A stretch of 64,000 bases of DNA, from assembly GCA_003999685.1 (NCBI GenBank), contig CP021222.1, forward strand, positions 2,728,001-2,792,000, in the 5' to 3' direction. Position numbers and translations under genes: made by a program. How positions within the stretch are numbered: position 1 is the stretch's first letter; each line of letters begins with the position of its first letter. The notes beneath the pieces were generated by a model. It was not told where the DNA came from. It searched no databases and saw only the letters and a program-made list of their open reading frames with translations. This DNA comes from Taiwanofungus camphoratus. Taxonomy: Eukaryota; Basidiomycota; Agaricomycetes; Polyporales; Taiwanofungaceae. Below, piece after piece: positions 11,717 to 24,198 of the stretch.

Positions 11717-12904
11717 ATGGTAAGGCAAAACACGCGCCTCGTTCAGCGATTATCGCCATACTACAGTAAACTTGCCAGCGCACGATATGGTATGACTCGC
11801 CACGCGCTATTTTTCTCGTGATCATGCCATAAAGCACTGCCTTCAGCGAACAGAGCGCCGCAGAAATCATCTATTCCTGGTCGGCTCCCATTTTCCCAAA
11901 ATCCGCGGACGAAGCTGCACACATCCAACACCAATCGGTTCCTGAAGTCGAGGAGCTACCTTCCGACCATTCATGAGGAGACGTTAGGAGAAGAACAGAA
12001 GAGTGTGCCCGACCATACGTATGGTTTATATCAAGAATTGGACGCGTTGGCTCGCGACGAAGGGAAGTCTGTGCAGCACCAGGGGAGCGAAGACGAAGAC
12101 GATTTGATGGAGTGGGATGAAGAGACGACACTGGTGGCTATGCTTCAGGAAAGGTGCGTACTGTGAGCACAGATCTGCAGCCTATAGTACACGTTCCTCG
12201 AAACTAGCTATCCGGGAGAAGACGAGCAAGAAGAGCTTATGGCTTTGGTCGACAAACTGAAAGCACCCATGTCCGCTCAGGGTGCAGCCCTCAAACAGTA
12301 CATGGTAGAGACGATTGTGCCTGTGATAACTCGCGTGAAGGAGGTGCATGGTGCCCTCGAGGATAAAGGTAGGACCGCCCACGACACCCATCCTGATGTA
12401 TGCACACAAAGAATCATTGCGGTTATTCCTTGCTGTAGTGGACCTTGCATTCGGCACGGGCCTCTTAACTTTCGATGAGGTGTGCAAGAAGGTGGAGGCC
12501 ATGGCTATTCGGGACGAAGACGAGCTTCGGACAGCATATGTGGACTGCCAGGTATATCATGCGTCTTTTCAAATCATCATCGATCCATGACATTCGGCAG
12601 GACAAGCGGCAGCACCTCCTTGTCGAACTTGAACACGCATACAATCAACGTGGAGATCTCTGGCTCAAACTCCAAGAGGACCTTGATAAATGCGGTACTT
12701 ATCCCTCTAGTTTCTTTCTGTTAGACCTTACGCGAGGCTCGTCTCGATTATCAAGCCAACCGGGCTAAAGAAGCTCTGGACGCCCTCCCCGCTGACCTGG
12801 AGCGCATAATTGCAGCGCTAGATAAGAGGAGCAAGGAAGTAGACAAGGATACCAGCGCCGCAACAAAACAAATGATGCTCAAGAAACTTCTGGAGAAGCT
12901 TTGA
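11717..12904 (+). CDS. Coiled-coil protein of unknown function
   Basis: I do not recognise the family. The best reading starts at ATG 11717, which is followed directly by a GTAAGG donor. The next exon starts about 11864 and reads KSSIPGRLPFSQNPRTKL. Later exons give an acidic stretch (QGSEDEDDLMEWDEETTLVA) and a helical region (ESYPGEDEQEELMALVDKLK). Then come LRLFLAVVDLAFGTGLLTFD and coiled coils around DKRQHLLVELEHAYNQRGDL and ALPADLERIIAALDKRSKEV, ending MMLKKLLEKL. All parts look like one charged, helical polypeptide of roughly 290-300 residues. The junction at 12694-12727 does not restore the frame with any canonical GT-AG pair, so a one-base lesion or an unusual splice is possible. The start exon is uncertain. 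Confidence 0.55.
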
Positions 12905-13499
12905 CTTGCCATCCTTCTGCTCTCTGGTTTTACTGAAATCAATGTAATCCGACGTAATCCTCTTCGTCCCAGGCCAGTATCTTGAGGAACACTTTCTTGG
13001 TCAGTCTCTCGCCTCTGAACGATTCGCATTATAGTTATTGTCCCTCATTCGGCATTAACTCCTTCTGGCATTCCCATCTCTGTCGCCTCAAGCACTTGTA
13101 TGTATCCCTAGCATGCCTCAACTGATTATTTGTTACCTTATTCGCTTGATGCTATTGTATTGCCTGTTATGTTGCTACACAATATCAATGCTGTGTGTTG
13201 TCGTCCTCAAGTTGCGGGATCATCCTACTTTACTTTAGTTGAGCTCCTCTACTTCCTGCGATATTACTATGACAATGAGGACACATGCAACGTACACCCA
13301 ACATGAGCTAACAGTTCCTACCTCTAATAAGCCTCGCGCATTATTATATAGGAAACTCATTCGAAGTAGCCTGTCGGCCCTGTAAAGCACAATGTACATC
13401 GGAACTGTCGAACATACTTGAGGTGCATTCAACGTCTGTTGTTGCCCTTACTTCACACGAGCATCCCTCTGGCTTTGACGATGTATGCTGCGACAGTAT
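12905..13499. other. Intergenic between convergent genes
   Basis: About 600 bp follow the coiled-coil gene and precede the 3' end of the CYP63 pseudogene. I see no gene or repeat here. The sequence is moderately AT-rich and presumably carries 3' UTR sequence. Confidence 0.4.
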
Positions 13500-16481
13500 T
13501 GCCCCCTCAGACTTGTAATCCGCTAAGCTCATCGCCATCCAGTCCACCCTGCACACACCAAGAAAATCAATACCATCCTCAACGCATTGAGCGATAAACA
13601 GCGTGTGCTCACATCCACATACATCGTCAGATGCACCTTTGGGAAGATTTGTTCCATGCCTTTCCTCCCCGAGGCACTCGCCCAGTCCTTCGGAGGCAGC
13701 GAGTCTGGCGGCTGTGCGGTGTGGTCAAGCTCGATGCCCGAAAGGCGCTGCAGCAGCTTTATGGGGAAGAATGATATCTCATTGCATGCGAACTGTAATC
13801 AATCGTGGTCAATAATAGCCATACAATACCGGGGAAGCCATGCAAAGAGAACGAGAAGCGACAAAAACAGGCAGCTGAACGTTTGCAAGAAGTGCATACC
13901 TGCTGTCCAAGGCAGATGCGGGGCCCTGCATTGAAGGGTAGGAAGATGAACGGTGGTTCGTCAAATATTTGTGTAGACGTTCGTCGAGGAAGCGGTAAGG
14001 ATCAAATTCCAGTGCTATGGAGTGATGATAATCATAGCCATATTGTCAGAGTCAGTTAAGCTGTCATAAGACTCAATCAGAGCTCACCGTCCGGTCCCCA
14101 CAGGTCCACCCTACGGTGCATCGCGAACACCGAATATCTGACCCTATGAACATGATCACTGTCAATTAACAATGCGACATCGAGTCCGAATCATAGGCAT
14201 CACGGAGATATAATCACGAAGTATTTGCAGGAACGTAAAACAGCTTGCCGTTGGGGTCAGAGTTCGGTAGATTCCCTTCTTTAACTGAGTACCTTGTGAC
14301 GTAAAGGAATGTGAGTGTACGAAGTTATATAGCACGAATAGTTAGCTTACCGTACATCTAATGGTCTTCGGTCCGAGGTCATATTATTCAGCCAGCCCTT
14401 AAAGAGCGGGAAACAATATACTCACACGGGCGGGAACAACCTCAACGTCTCTGCACCGGAAGTTAGCAGAGTAATCAAGACCAATACATCTGGCAGAGCA
14501 GATGTCACTCAAGTACTCACTGTTGATCACAGCCTTTAGATACGGCAGCTCTCTGATAATCTCAAATGTCGGTTTTTGAATCGGCCCGACCTTTCCGAGA
14601 ATCTCTACGCGAAGCTTCGTGAACACGGCAGGGTGTGTGACTACGAAGTAAACAGCAAATGTGAGCGCAGTCGCTGTCTGCAAATGATTGAATTTAGCAA
14701 AGTGACCTTGGCAAATGTACTGTGTCTCTACCCGCAATCATGACATTAAAAACTTCGTCACGGAGGACATCTGGGTCTGAACCGCCCATGCTTCTGTCAA
14801 CCTGCAGCCAATCACGGAGTATATATCTACCTTTGGTACATTGGACCAGACTTCCAAGAGTGCCTCTCCCTCCTCTTTTTCGTTCTTTTCTTCATGCCCT
14901 TGCTTACTTTCGCTTTTCCTGACCGTCTCTTCCAGAATCGATTGCACGAAAGTATTCAAGACTTTCATATGCTCGTTCGTCTTATCACGAAACACCTCAA
15001 AAATGGGCCAGATCCATCCTAGCTGCGCGCGACTGGAGAGGATACGCTGTGCACCGGCAAAGGCAGCACCGAACTCTTGTACGGCATTGCTCGAGAAAGG
15101 AGAGGCAGCGAAAGTGTTTATAGATGAGGGAGGAGTGACGTTGTACCCATACGGGAGGGGCGCATGCAGGGAGTGAACATAGGAGCCAAAAAGAAATTCT
15201 GTGGCGGAGTCCAGGGCGAAACGTGAGATGAGGTCCTACTGCGAAGTCATCATGGTCAAATTAGCTTTGCGATCTCTCCAGGACAGGAATCGGCGTGAGC
15301 AGGGGATGAAAAAGGGAAACGATGGACACATGATACCAAAACGGAGGAAATCATGCCACGCTGCGTCTTAACCTGCCTACCAGCTCGGAGAATCCCCGCA
15401 CTGGTAGCAGGAGCGGACCAAAGGGACATGAATGATCGTACCTGAAAATCAAGAGAATAGCCCGTACAGAATCGTTCACTCATCTTGATCGATGCTTCCT
15501 CTATAATCCCGAAGTGCAGGCACGGAGTTAACGGCAATTACACTTGAGCACAGATGAAAGGGAGATGTACCTGCATGTCGGTCGAACAACTCAAAATGGC
15601 TGATCTTGTCTCGACTGAAAAATGGGCGATTCATGGAGCGATGCCATTTGACATAGTTCTATCAATCGTTGATTATGAAGGTAACAACTCGAATGCACGG
15701 ACTTCCACATGTCGCCTCATGGAGCAGTGCGAAGTTAGTTTCAGCTGTCACAAATATTACAGGCGGATTCAGAACGCACCATCGGAGTTGAATACACCCG
15801 TGCCCAATACGGAGTACATATAACCATCGGAAACTTTACCTTTGACGAAAGGCAAGACATTAGCCAAGGCTTCAGGCACGAAGTAGGCTTGCAACATACT
15901 TTTAGCATAGTTGCCGAAATTTGTGACCAGCAGACACTGCAACACAGGCCACATTGTAACTCCCACAAGCGGCACCCTCGGGATAACATTCTCACCTTGA
16001 TGATCTGTTGGTCAGACGTGAGATACTCGAGATCCCAAAGGATGTTCATTTGGATTATGGACCCAAGCTCGGCGAGATTCTTGATTATATAGTCAACTGC
16101 GACCAGGACGATGACCGAGAACATTCGTCATTTTGGCGAAATTTTCGCATCGTTGTCCTCACAAGGATACCCATTTCTCCACTTGGTCATAAGATTCTTT
16201 AACAAGTCAACATGGCCGATAGCTTGTCCATCCCAGCGGGGCGGAAGGCTTGCATCAAGCCGTGAGGCCGCGCGATACACGTCTGAGTAGCGTGAAGCAA
16301 TGTGAATGGCAATGAAGGTTGGTACGCCCACAGCCGGAGAAAATACAATTGCCCAGGCGGGCAGGGTGAATCTGCATAATCAAAAACCTAGGCGCATAAG
16401 ATTCCAAGCCGAGAATGTATAGATTAAGAAATTTAGGAGGCACCATAGGACGATGGGAATGCCTGACGGAAGAGGGGCCAT
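13500..16481 (-). pseudogene. CYP63-type cytochrome P450 pseudogene
   Basis: This is a paralogue of the P450 gene at 24199-28300, with the same exon order, on the minus strand. Recognisable parts include MAPLPSGIPIVLWCLLNFLI at the start (ATG 16481), [73 protein letters not shown] and the heme block [18 protein letters not shown]. Three lesions are visible. There is an in-frame TGA in exon 1, directly before LCRFTLPAW at about 16400. One base is missing between RLHKYLT and PFIFLPFN (near 13950), which puts the heme-cysteine loop out of frame. One base is missing near the C-terminal GGLW-type exon (about 13540). Such an enzyme would have been an ER-anchored monooxygenase. The conserved 13-nt exon is still present near 15701-15713. 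Confidence 0.82.
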
Positions 16482-17844
16482 TACGATTCGGGCGTAAGCG
16501 CTACGGTTGCTGCACAATGGAGGGAGAAGCTACTCTGGGCAAATCGAGTCGCCGTGCAGGATACAAGCAAAGGTCAATTTTCTCTTGCACTGAAACGATG
16601 ATGTCTCGTACTCGGGGATTGACTGGCCCGGCCCCGGCCCCAAGTCATAGCATTGATGGCAATCACAGGATGATGGAAAATGAGCTTGGACGATGAATTA
16701 CTCACCACCTCTGCGGACGACGATCTAAGGGGTTTTCTCACCGCGAGAGACCATGACAGGACATGTGGACTGTGCATCGGCCCAGACCTGAAGAATTCTA
16801 TTGATTCTGCTATCAAACAACTGCGGACAGGCGCAAGGTATCTGCGGCACATGTTCACGGTGCCGTACGCAGCTCGCTGCATAGCAATACCGAGGACGAG
16901 CAGAGTACGTGTCTAAATCACGAGTAAAGTGTTTATGTGATGAACTTTGGAATGAAAGACCTAGAGGACAAGGGCAAGCACGATCTCAGAGCAGGGGAAA
17001 TAGGAAACAAGAGATCTGTCGTATTTTGCAACGTCGAGGACATCAGGTAAAGGACAAGTCAACTTCGTCTCCGCTCAAGTCGATGTACCCGGATCCGCAT
17101 TGGCAAAAGGAGAATTAGATAAAAGTACCTTCAATACTGTTTACGATATGCGGAGAGAACTTGGAGGTGCATGAGCCCTCCAGCTTGAGTTGATTTGAGC
17201 CTCTCAAGAGAGTATGTAGATGTATGTGGACACAGACTCAGCTGCCCGCGGCGCGTCACCGTGATGGCATCCTCCCAGATACGGATATCCCGAGCTAAAG
17301 GAAGTATCTCGCCGGCCTGGAGACTACTTTCTCCTGATTCTGTGAACTCGCGTCCTCCCAGTCAACCTGTGGACGACAGGATTGATGGCTGACATCCATC
17401 TCTCGCTGTTATCTTGGCAAACTCAACACGATGCTCGCATTCAATCTTGTGTATCACTTCATGCATTCAGGTTCTTTGCCACAGCGCAGGTCAGTCATCA
17501 CAGGCATTGCTCTCTTGTTGTCTCTGACCATGACGACCTCGCTACTTGCAATGGCGGCGTCCATTCATAGGTGCTCAATCTGACTTAATCCTTAAATGGG
17601 ACGGAGACGAGCGTCTCGCAAGGCCCAGCTCAATTAACGTAGGTGTGCAGTCCCTTTCGAGCGCTCTATCATTCTAGAGCTCTGTGTCATCATCTCTCTA
17701 ACCTCTTCATATACAGCTTCCTCTGTTTGTTCTCTCTTGCCCATTCGGGCTCCTGGAGCGAGTTCTCCTTGCGCCAAAGTCTTCCAGCACATTTTCGACG
17801 AACAGCACCTCTCGCACGCCTTCTAAGGAGTGTCGTTGCAGTAA
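16482..17844. other. Gene-poor interval upstream of the CYP63 pseudogene
   Basis: About 1.36 kb contain scattered short ORFs on both strands without recognisable domains. The part next to 16481 would be the former P450 promoter. I see no repeat, transposon or RNA gene. Confidence 0.4.
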
Positions 17845-18348
17845 ATGGCTGGTGTAACCTATGCAAGGCTCGAGATGAACGCCTCTGAGAAAACGGAAGA
17901 TTTGCCCTTCTCCCACATTTCTCTTGAGATTGCGAGCGCAAGCGGTGACCTCATGTGGGCAGTGCAGCCGTATTCTGGGCGCGTACGCAATCAATGCAAA
18001 CAACTTCTCGCATTCGGTTCCCAGTCTTTGCCCCTCGGATGGTCCCTTCCGCCTGTCCCTTTCGTCCCGGTCTCCCCGCCTCCTCCGATGCCAGATAGCA
18101 GTATTGACACTCCCATACCCGCCGGTGCCTTCCCTCCACCTGTGTTCATTCCTGCAGTCTCGCTTGCCCTTATGCCGACCAATAGCGTTGCCTTCACGCT
18201 TGTTCGTGCCGCTTTCGTTCTGAGCCTACCGGATGAGATGTCTATTTCTACGGGTGGGATCGTGTACGTGGTCGTTGAGTACGGCAATGGCTGGGCACTG
18301 TATGCAAACCTGTGGGGCGGATGGCGTGTCGTCACTTTGCGGCGCTAG
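17845..18348 (+). pseudogene. Degenerate SH3-domain protein fragment
   Basis: A 167-codon ORF ends in a segment that resembles a fungal SH3 domain: LVRAAFVLSLPDEMSISTGG, then IVYVVVEYGNGWALYANLWG, then WRVVTLRR. The family pattern is AxFxPSLPDELSxxxGE, then EYDDGWALCxNxRGEQGxVP. In this copy the usual Pro, the acidic ligand-binding residues and the C-terminal VP are replaced. The middle is proline-rich (PPVPFVPVSPPPPMP). No membrane segment or upstream exon was identified. I take it as a decaying relic, although a short divergent protein cannot be excluded. Confidence 0.5.
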
Positions 18349-18883
18349 CGTAGAAAACCCAGCAGAGGTGTGCCCGTGCAAGTTCTGCAGTAAGCCTTAT
18401 TGGCAAAAGTTGGGCTGGAGGATGTCGTAACGCGAGAATAGCCTACATCCTGCGTAGGGTCCTGTCGCGGTACGCTTTTGACGTCAGGTAGATCTTGTGT
18501 TTAAGCTCTCGCTGAGGTGGCGTCTGACAAATTTGCATAACCAGTTAGCAATGTCTTCGACTTTTGTTCGTCAATTCGGGACCGTCCATTCTACATTATT
18601 GTAACTATTGGGAAATTAAAATGCAACCTGTATGCTATATCTAAGTATATCAAACTGTGTGCTATGTGAAGCTGTAGCTTATGCATGTACCTCATAGTCT
18701 TTTTCGATGTGTCATCTTAACCGTAGCGGACCTCTTCACTATTTCAGGTTCGTAATCTAGCTTTATATCTAACATGTCCTCTACTGTACCAATGATACCA
18801 ATGCATCAAACATCTCCGGCACTCTCGAAGAGTGTATTCTGAGATTCAAATCGGCAAGACACGAGCTTAAACGGAGCTGTTGA
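18349..18883. other. Intergenic between SH3 fragment and SNF2 gene 3' end
   Basis: About 535 bp contain nothing recognisable. The sequence becomes clearly AT-rich from about 18530 and remains so into the SNF2 gene. Confidence 0.4.
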
Positions 18884-21800
18884 TCAGTCCTCGTCGGTGT
18901 CGTCGGCGAATCGAACGACACGTCTCTTCTTGCAAAATGGTTCTCTAGCTTCTAAGTCGGCCAGCTTGGAACTAGAGTGGCTGATGTGCTGATCATCCTG
19001 TGTTGTTTCGGTGTGTGTGGTGTGGATTGAACTGACTGTTGGGCCGTTCCTTTGTGGGATGTTGAATAAGCGGATATCCAGGTTCGGCCGAGTGGGTGAC
19101 GTTTCGGGGAGGAAGGTGGGGTTCTGCAGAGATAAATTATGGAGATCATTCTTCTTGTGCTGGTACGTTTGCCTTCAGACATAGAGCTCACCGCCAGAAA
19201 ATCTCGGATTCTCCGATCATCGGTGAGATTTGATTGTTTTCCAGAATTGCTCTTGAGAGCTTCTCGACGGTTCACCATCACCTCCTCAAAGGTGGATCGA
19301 ATGGCCAATGTTTTCACTTTTGCAACAGCATCAGCATCATACTAACATTTGTTTATTTCAATTCACTTACCAGTGACAGGCCGAGTCTGGCCTATGCGAT
19401 GAACTCGCTACACCGTCAATAATGTCAGAACCATGGTTGGTACGCATTCACAAAGGACACACCTTAATGGCTTGAGTCTCAACATCTGCCTTCCAAACAG
19501 GTTCACAAAATATGACCCTTGAAGCTGTGACGAGATTTCTTTGATCATATAAGTTTCAATATTGACGAAATATAAATCATTTCTCACAGTCCACGGGCAC
19601 CATGCTTGAGCTCCATCAGCAACACTCTATAGAGATCGGATGTCTCAAATATTGTGACTAGCAGTTCACGCATTTTTGGTTTGATTTCAGTTGTGAACTG
19701 AAGATACTTCGTTTGAATCAGGTCAAGGCCTTCTGCAATATATGCAAGAGTGAGAGCGGATTCAGAGAATATCAGGAATTTCTCTGTGGATGAGTATTGA
19801 ATAACCTGTTGTGACAGGGGAGAACAATGTCCTCATCAACAAGTAAATGACAAATACAAGATGCTACACATACCTCTGCCAGAATATAGTCAAGCTTAGA
19901 AGATGTTGAGTTGCCTATGTGAACATTTGCCAAAGGGGACAAGTGCAAGAGACTTGATGATACCAATGCATGGGTGGAATTGCCTGAGACAGTGCCTGAG
20001 ATGTTGATATCATCTTCTCCATCATGTCCAGTATTATCATCTTTGAAAAGTGCTTCCAACCTCTTCTGCACAGCAATATACTCCTGCTGCATCTCCTTTA
20101 ACTTCTCCATAGATTGTGACTGATTCATGACAGACTGCTTCTTGTAATTGACACTGAATGAGTTGTCCCTCTTTGATCGTTTCTTCATATGTAGTTGTGA
20201 ATGATGCAGTGTCTGACGGTGTCTCTCTTCATCATTCACATCCCTACCCCAGGCAATAATGTGATTTTGTGAAGTGAGGGGTTGCTTTCTAATCAATGAC
20301 CTGATGCTCTGGAGTCGTTCAGAATTTAGAAAAGCAGGTCCAACTTGCAAAGCATGATCTGAAAAGGGTGCCCATGCTTGATAAATGGAAGAAGGCATGT
20401 TGTAGACACGGTGAAAAATGTTTGCATGAGCCTGTAATGCTTGCCAAAGGCCATCACTGGCTGCAGATTTTCTGAGAGATATAACAGTGAGCCTGATCTC
20501 ACAATTTGAAATATGGAGTACATACATGTGTATGATTGATTGCTGCATTAGTATTAGATCCTGAGAAGGTACCTGTCTGCTTTGAGCTGTTTGCAAGAAT
20601 TTCTCGGCACTCTTTGCCATCTCTTCCACCCTGAATAGCTTCTCATCATCAATATGCCAGAACATTGCTCTGGAAAAAACTTAAACACTATTGTAACAAG
20701 CAAAATTGAAGTCACTTACTGAGAAATGTTATTAACAAGTTGAAGAAGAGCAGCAACATTCTGTTTGTTATATATGTGAGTGACCATAAGAGTGTGAATG
20801 AAAATTCATATACTCTGGGATGAAAGAGATAATCCTATACAAAGATCAAACTCAATATGGAACAGATGATAAATTCTTTCAAGCTACCTGATCTGTACGC
20901 TCTGAATCAACAGCATTGATTGCAATTGTGGCTTGCATGACATTGTAAGTCTTCAGTGCATAAAAATCCAAGTCTAACAAGACTATCTCTTGCTGTAGAA
21001 GGGGAAGAAGCACATCTTGCTCCACATCCTCAATTCTATCACAGAATTGAAAACTGATTCCAAGATTCAGAATAAAGATCACTTACTGATGTCGAATCAT
21101 GATCATGTGCATTACTTGGGTGAGTATCTGGATTGCTCCATAGCAGGAGCCAGTTGAATTCAAAAGTGGTTGAATTACTTGAAAATCAAATCTTTTTGAA
21201 TCCATTGCAAATTGAGGTACTCCGAGAAAGTGAATAACCATGATCTGTAGCTTGTTTAAGTCTTCACGATCATCTTGTGTCCATTTTCTTATAACATCCT
21301 CATTGAAGTCTTCAACCCATGTCTCTTGCACTTTCTCTGGATACTGCAGCTCAGTACCCTGACCAAAACTAAGACCCAAAAGATTTGCTAAAAATGCAAG
21401 CTTCAGTAATAGCCTAAAATAGTAGAACAGTACTCAACTGGTAGGTGTTCCAGTCACAATCCACTTTCTTTCAACACTTAGAAGCTTGGAAAAAGGTGTG
21501 AGATTTGTTGCCATAGTCCCAGCAACATGGCCTTCATCAATAACAAGCCGTTTCCAACGTATCTGCAACAGACATGAGACAGATTTAAAATTTCTACTGT
21601 CACACTGGCATCTTGGTACACGGATCCCTTGATAACCAAAACATTCGCAGGTTGACCATGAGTACAATTGAAAGACATCTCTTTTTGATGCCTCATAGGA
21701 AAATCCTAAATCAAAATTAGCACTAATAGATGAATTGTTATATATGACTGACGATCATAGGTCATCAACACAATCTGAAGTTTTGTTTTATTAGCACATT

Positions 21801-23328
21801 ACAGCCAGCAGCAAAAAAAGTCACATACATCATATTCTGATGCCAAAGCTGTCACCGAAGGTAATGTAGTACCACGGTCAACCTCCAGACAGCGCAATGT
21901 ATCATGACAGTGCTTCATTATCTCATTCTTCCATTGATGAAAGAGATTTTTGGGAACAACAACCAGGGTTGCACTACTGAGATACATGACTTTTGGACCA
22001 AGGTTTCTTTGTCTGCGACTAGACCGTGATTGTTGCGTTTCCATTTCGTAGTGGTAATAGAATGGAACATTGAGCACAAGCGAATCCCAGAGACATCGCT
22101 GCTCAAGAAGTTCTTGATACTGTTGCAGATAGAGACCATTTGGTTGAACTCTGCAGTAGTGTAGCAAAATCTCTACCAAGGAGGGAATGCGATGTGCATC
22201 AGCCCGATGCTTCTGCTTGACGCCACTGCCATGAGATATTTGCTTTCTCGCAGTAACACAAGCCGCAAAAGGAAAATGCCTAAAGGACAGTGGTGTCATG
22301 ACTGGACGAGGATCAAGAATAGATTCCTCCGGCTCTGGAAGCTGACCAAGTGTTGCCAGAATCAGTGCAAGCATCATAACCGTCTTGCCAGTACCTTTCA
22401 ACAAATGCAGTTGAGAAAACGTACCCTTACGCTGTATCATAGCCCACAACATACCTAGCTCTTCACACAGGATGCCACCGCGGACCTGCATGAATTTTGG
22501 ACATTCGCATAATACCTCCATACTTGCTGGCTGAAGATAGAAGATGCTACCATCAATCCCCGACACTGCAACGTACAATGGATCAGGGATCGTAGAAGAC
22601 TGTAATTCTCGTGAAAGCATTGTAGCCACTGTTCGCCGTTGATACCGATACAGGGTGCTTCGCAACCCAGGGATTTCCTGCTCAAGATAGCGTTGGTCAG
22701 GAGTTGGAGATGGTAAGCTGCTGTATATTTCAGCCATTTGGCGGTTGTCCTGCAGAATTTACATCAGGGGGAAAACGTTATCGTTAATTAAAAGAGTACA
22801 CACCGGCTCTTGCTCCAGGAACTGCCGAGGCCTGCTAGAGGGTACAGAAGGCTCCCCTTCCCAGTTCCGGTCATCCTGTACAATTTTGGGCAGGAGGATA
22901 TTGAGATATTTTCTTGCAAGATTAATAATAGACGTGTCCCTCATTCGTAATCTGCCGTGAGCATGTGGCAAATCCCAAGGAATGAGGTATATTCTGAGAT
23001 ATAGCATGGGTGGTGAAGCGCCTGAGCACCCGATGGTTGCAGCGATGAAGTGGTTTTCGACGAGGAAGTCAAGAAGCTGCAGGAGTCCTTCGTCTTGCGG
23101 AGGAATCAGGCATTGAAGTCGGTCATGACCTGGATAATCATGCCACCCATCCTGGCTGTGACGGTGGTCGCAAGACAGACTCTTATGGGAAAGTAATGGG
23201 ACCGCGATGGTCCCGGCTGGTAAAAAATGCCAGAGCACCTCGTATGGGCCGCGATCCTGAGATTCGTGACCCCTAGCTGGTATCAGCGAGCATTCTTTAC
23301 AGCAAAAGCGACATAGCCTCGCTGTCAT
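18884..23328 (-). CDS. SNF2-family ATPase/helicase-like protein (Rad5/SHPRH-like core)
   Basis: This is a DNA-dependent, ATP-driven translocase likely acting on chromatin or damaged DNA in the nucleus. The minus strand shows the motifs in order. Motif I is GGILCEELG joined to [12 protein letters not shown] across a 60-nt intron at 22395-22454. Motif Ia is [18 protein letters not shown]. Motif II is VIDEGH, and motif III is WIVTGTPTS. After a helical insert, the C-lobe reads [20 protein letters not shown], then [11 protein letters not shown], then motif [14 protein letters not shown]. The end contains the basic KKRRVVRF, a possible nuclear signal, and a final DDTDED. I found no RING finger. 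The N-terminus is uncertain: the first in-frame ATG is at 23328, but the frame is open further upstream. The gene is intron-rich and AT-richer than its neighbours. Confidence 0.82.
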
Positions 23329-24198
23329 TAGTTCCACAGGTAGATGATTAGAATATCGTTGCAATGGAAGCGACAGGCCCAAATATCATAGGCGCCCGCA
23401 GTCACTCTGATCTGCAGCGCGTGTCCGTACGTTCGCCTCCGCGCGTTGGCGGCTTGTACAATGCGGTCTCTATATATACCGATACCGCGCTTCTACAGAT
23501 GAGAATATGAATGTTCTGAGTGCCTCTTTTATTCATCATCTCGAACCTCTTTTATCTGTACGTCAGTAGACCGGGGACTGCAATCGCTTACTCTGGAAGA
23601 GCTTGTGTACTGTTCTCCGATGTAGGAAGACTTGATCATAGTGCCCGTACTACCGGACGCTTCCGCCTTTGTATGTATGCTGGTCGACACCTCTACCCCA
23701 TAATCCTCTGACCCGACTTCATGGTTGACTAAGCAGCCAGTATATAGAAACAGAAGCAAGCTATAAGTATCGTTAGAGCCCTCTCTAGTCTTATATTCCA
23801 CGTCAAGCCCACATGCTCCTCCATCGGATGCATGAGTCATAACCAGAATATTCACAGTTTGTGCAGATTACTGGAACATGTGGCCATCGTAGGTCTGCGT
23901 AAGAAAGCTGGAAATGCGATAAAGCAGCTGCGGGCAAGCGCTTTGTAAACCTGATTTTTCTGCGTCGCACCATGATCGAAGATGATCGCCGTGCATTCGT
24001 GCCCTCCAGCCAGGAGGCAGCGAGGCGAGACATACACAGTTGCACCCTAGTAGAGTACTTACGTCTGGTTTCTGTTCAAGCTTCGTATCCCACAGTCAAG
24101 CAATTTACAACATGAGGCATACCTACACAAGGTCTGCTAATCGTACATGCAGCATCAAATATACTTCTGTTCCCTAACTAAACATTGCTTACCCGCAT
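23329..24198. other. Intergenic between SNF2 gene and CYP63 gene
   Basis: About 870 bp contain the SNF2 promoter and the CYP63 3' region. Short overlapping ORFs are present, but none shows domain-like sequence. A run of nine adenines occurs near 24274. Confidence 0.4.

Noticed and set aside
17195-17570. Small plus-strand ORFs at 17195-17392 and 17382-17570
   Set aside because: They are short, serine/cysteine-rich with no family resemblance, and not linked in phase to the SH3-like ORF.
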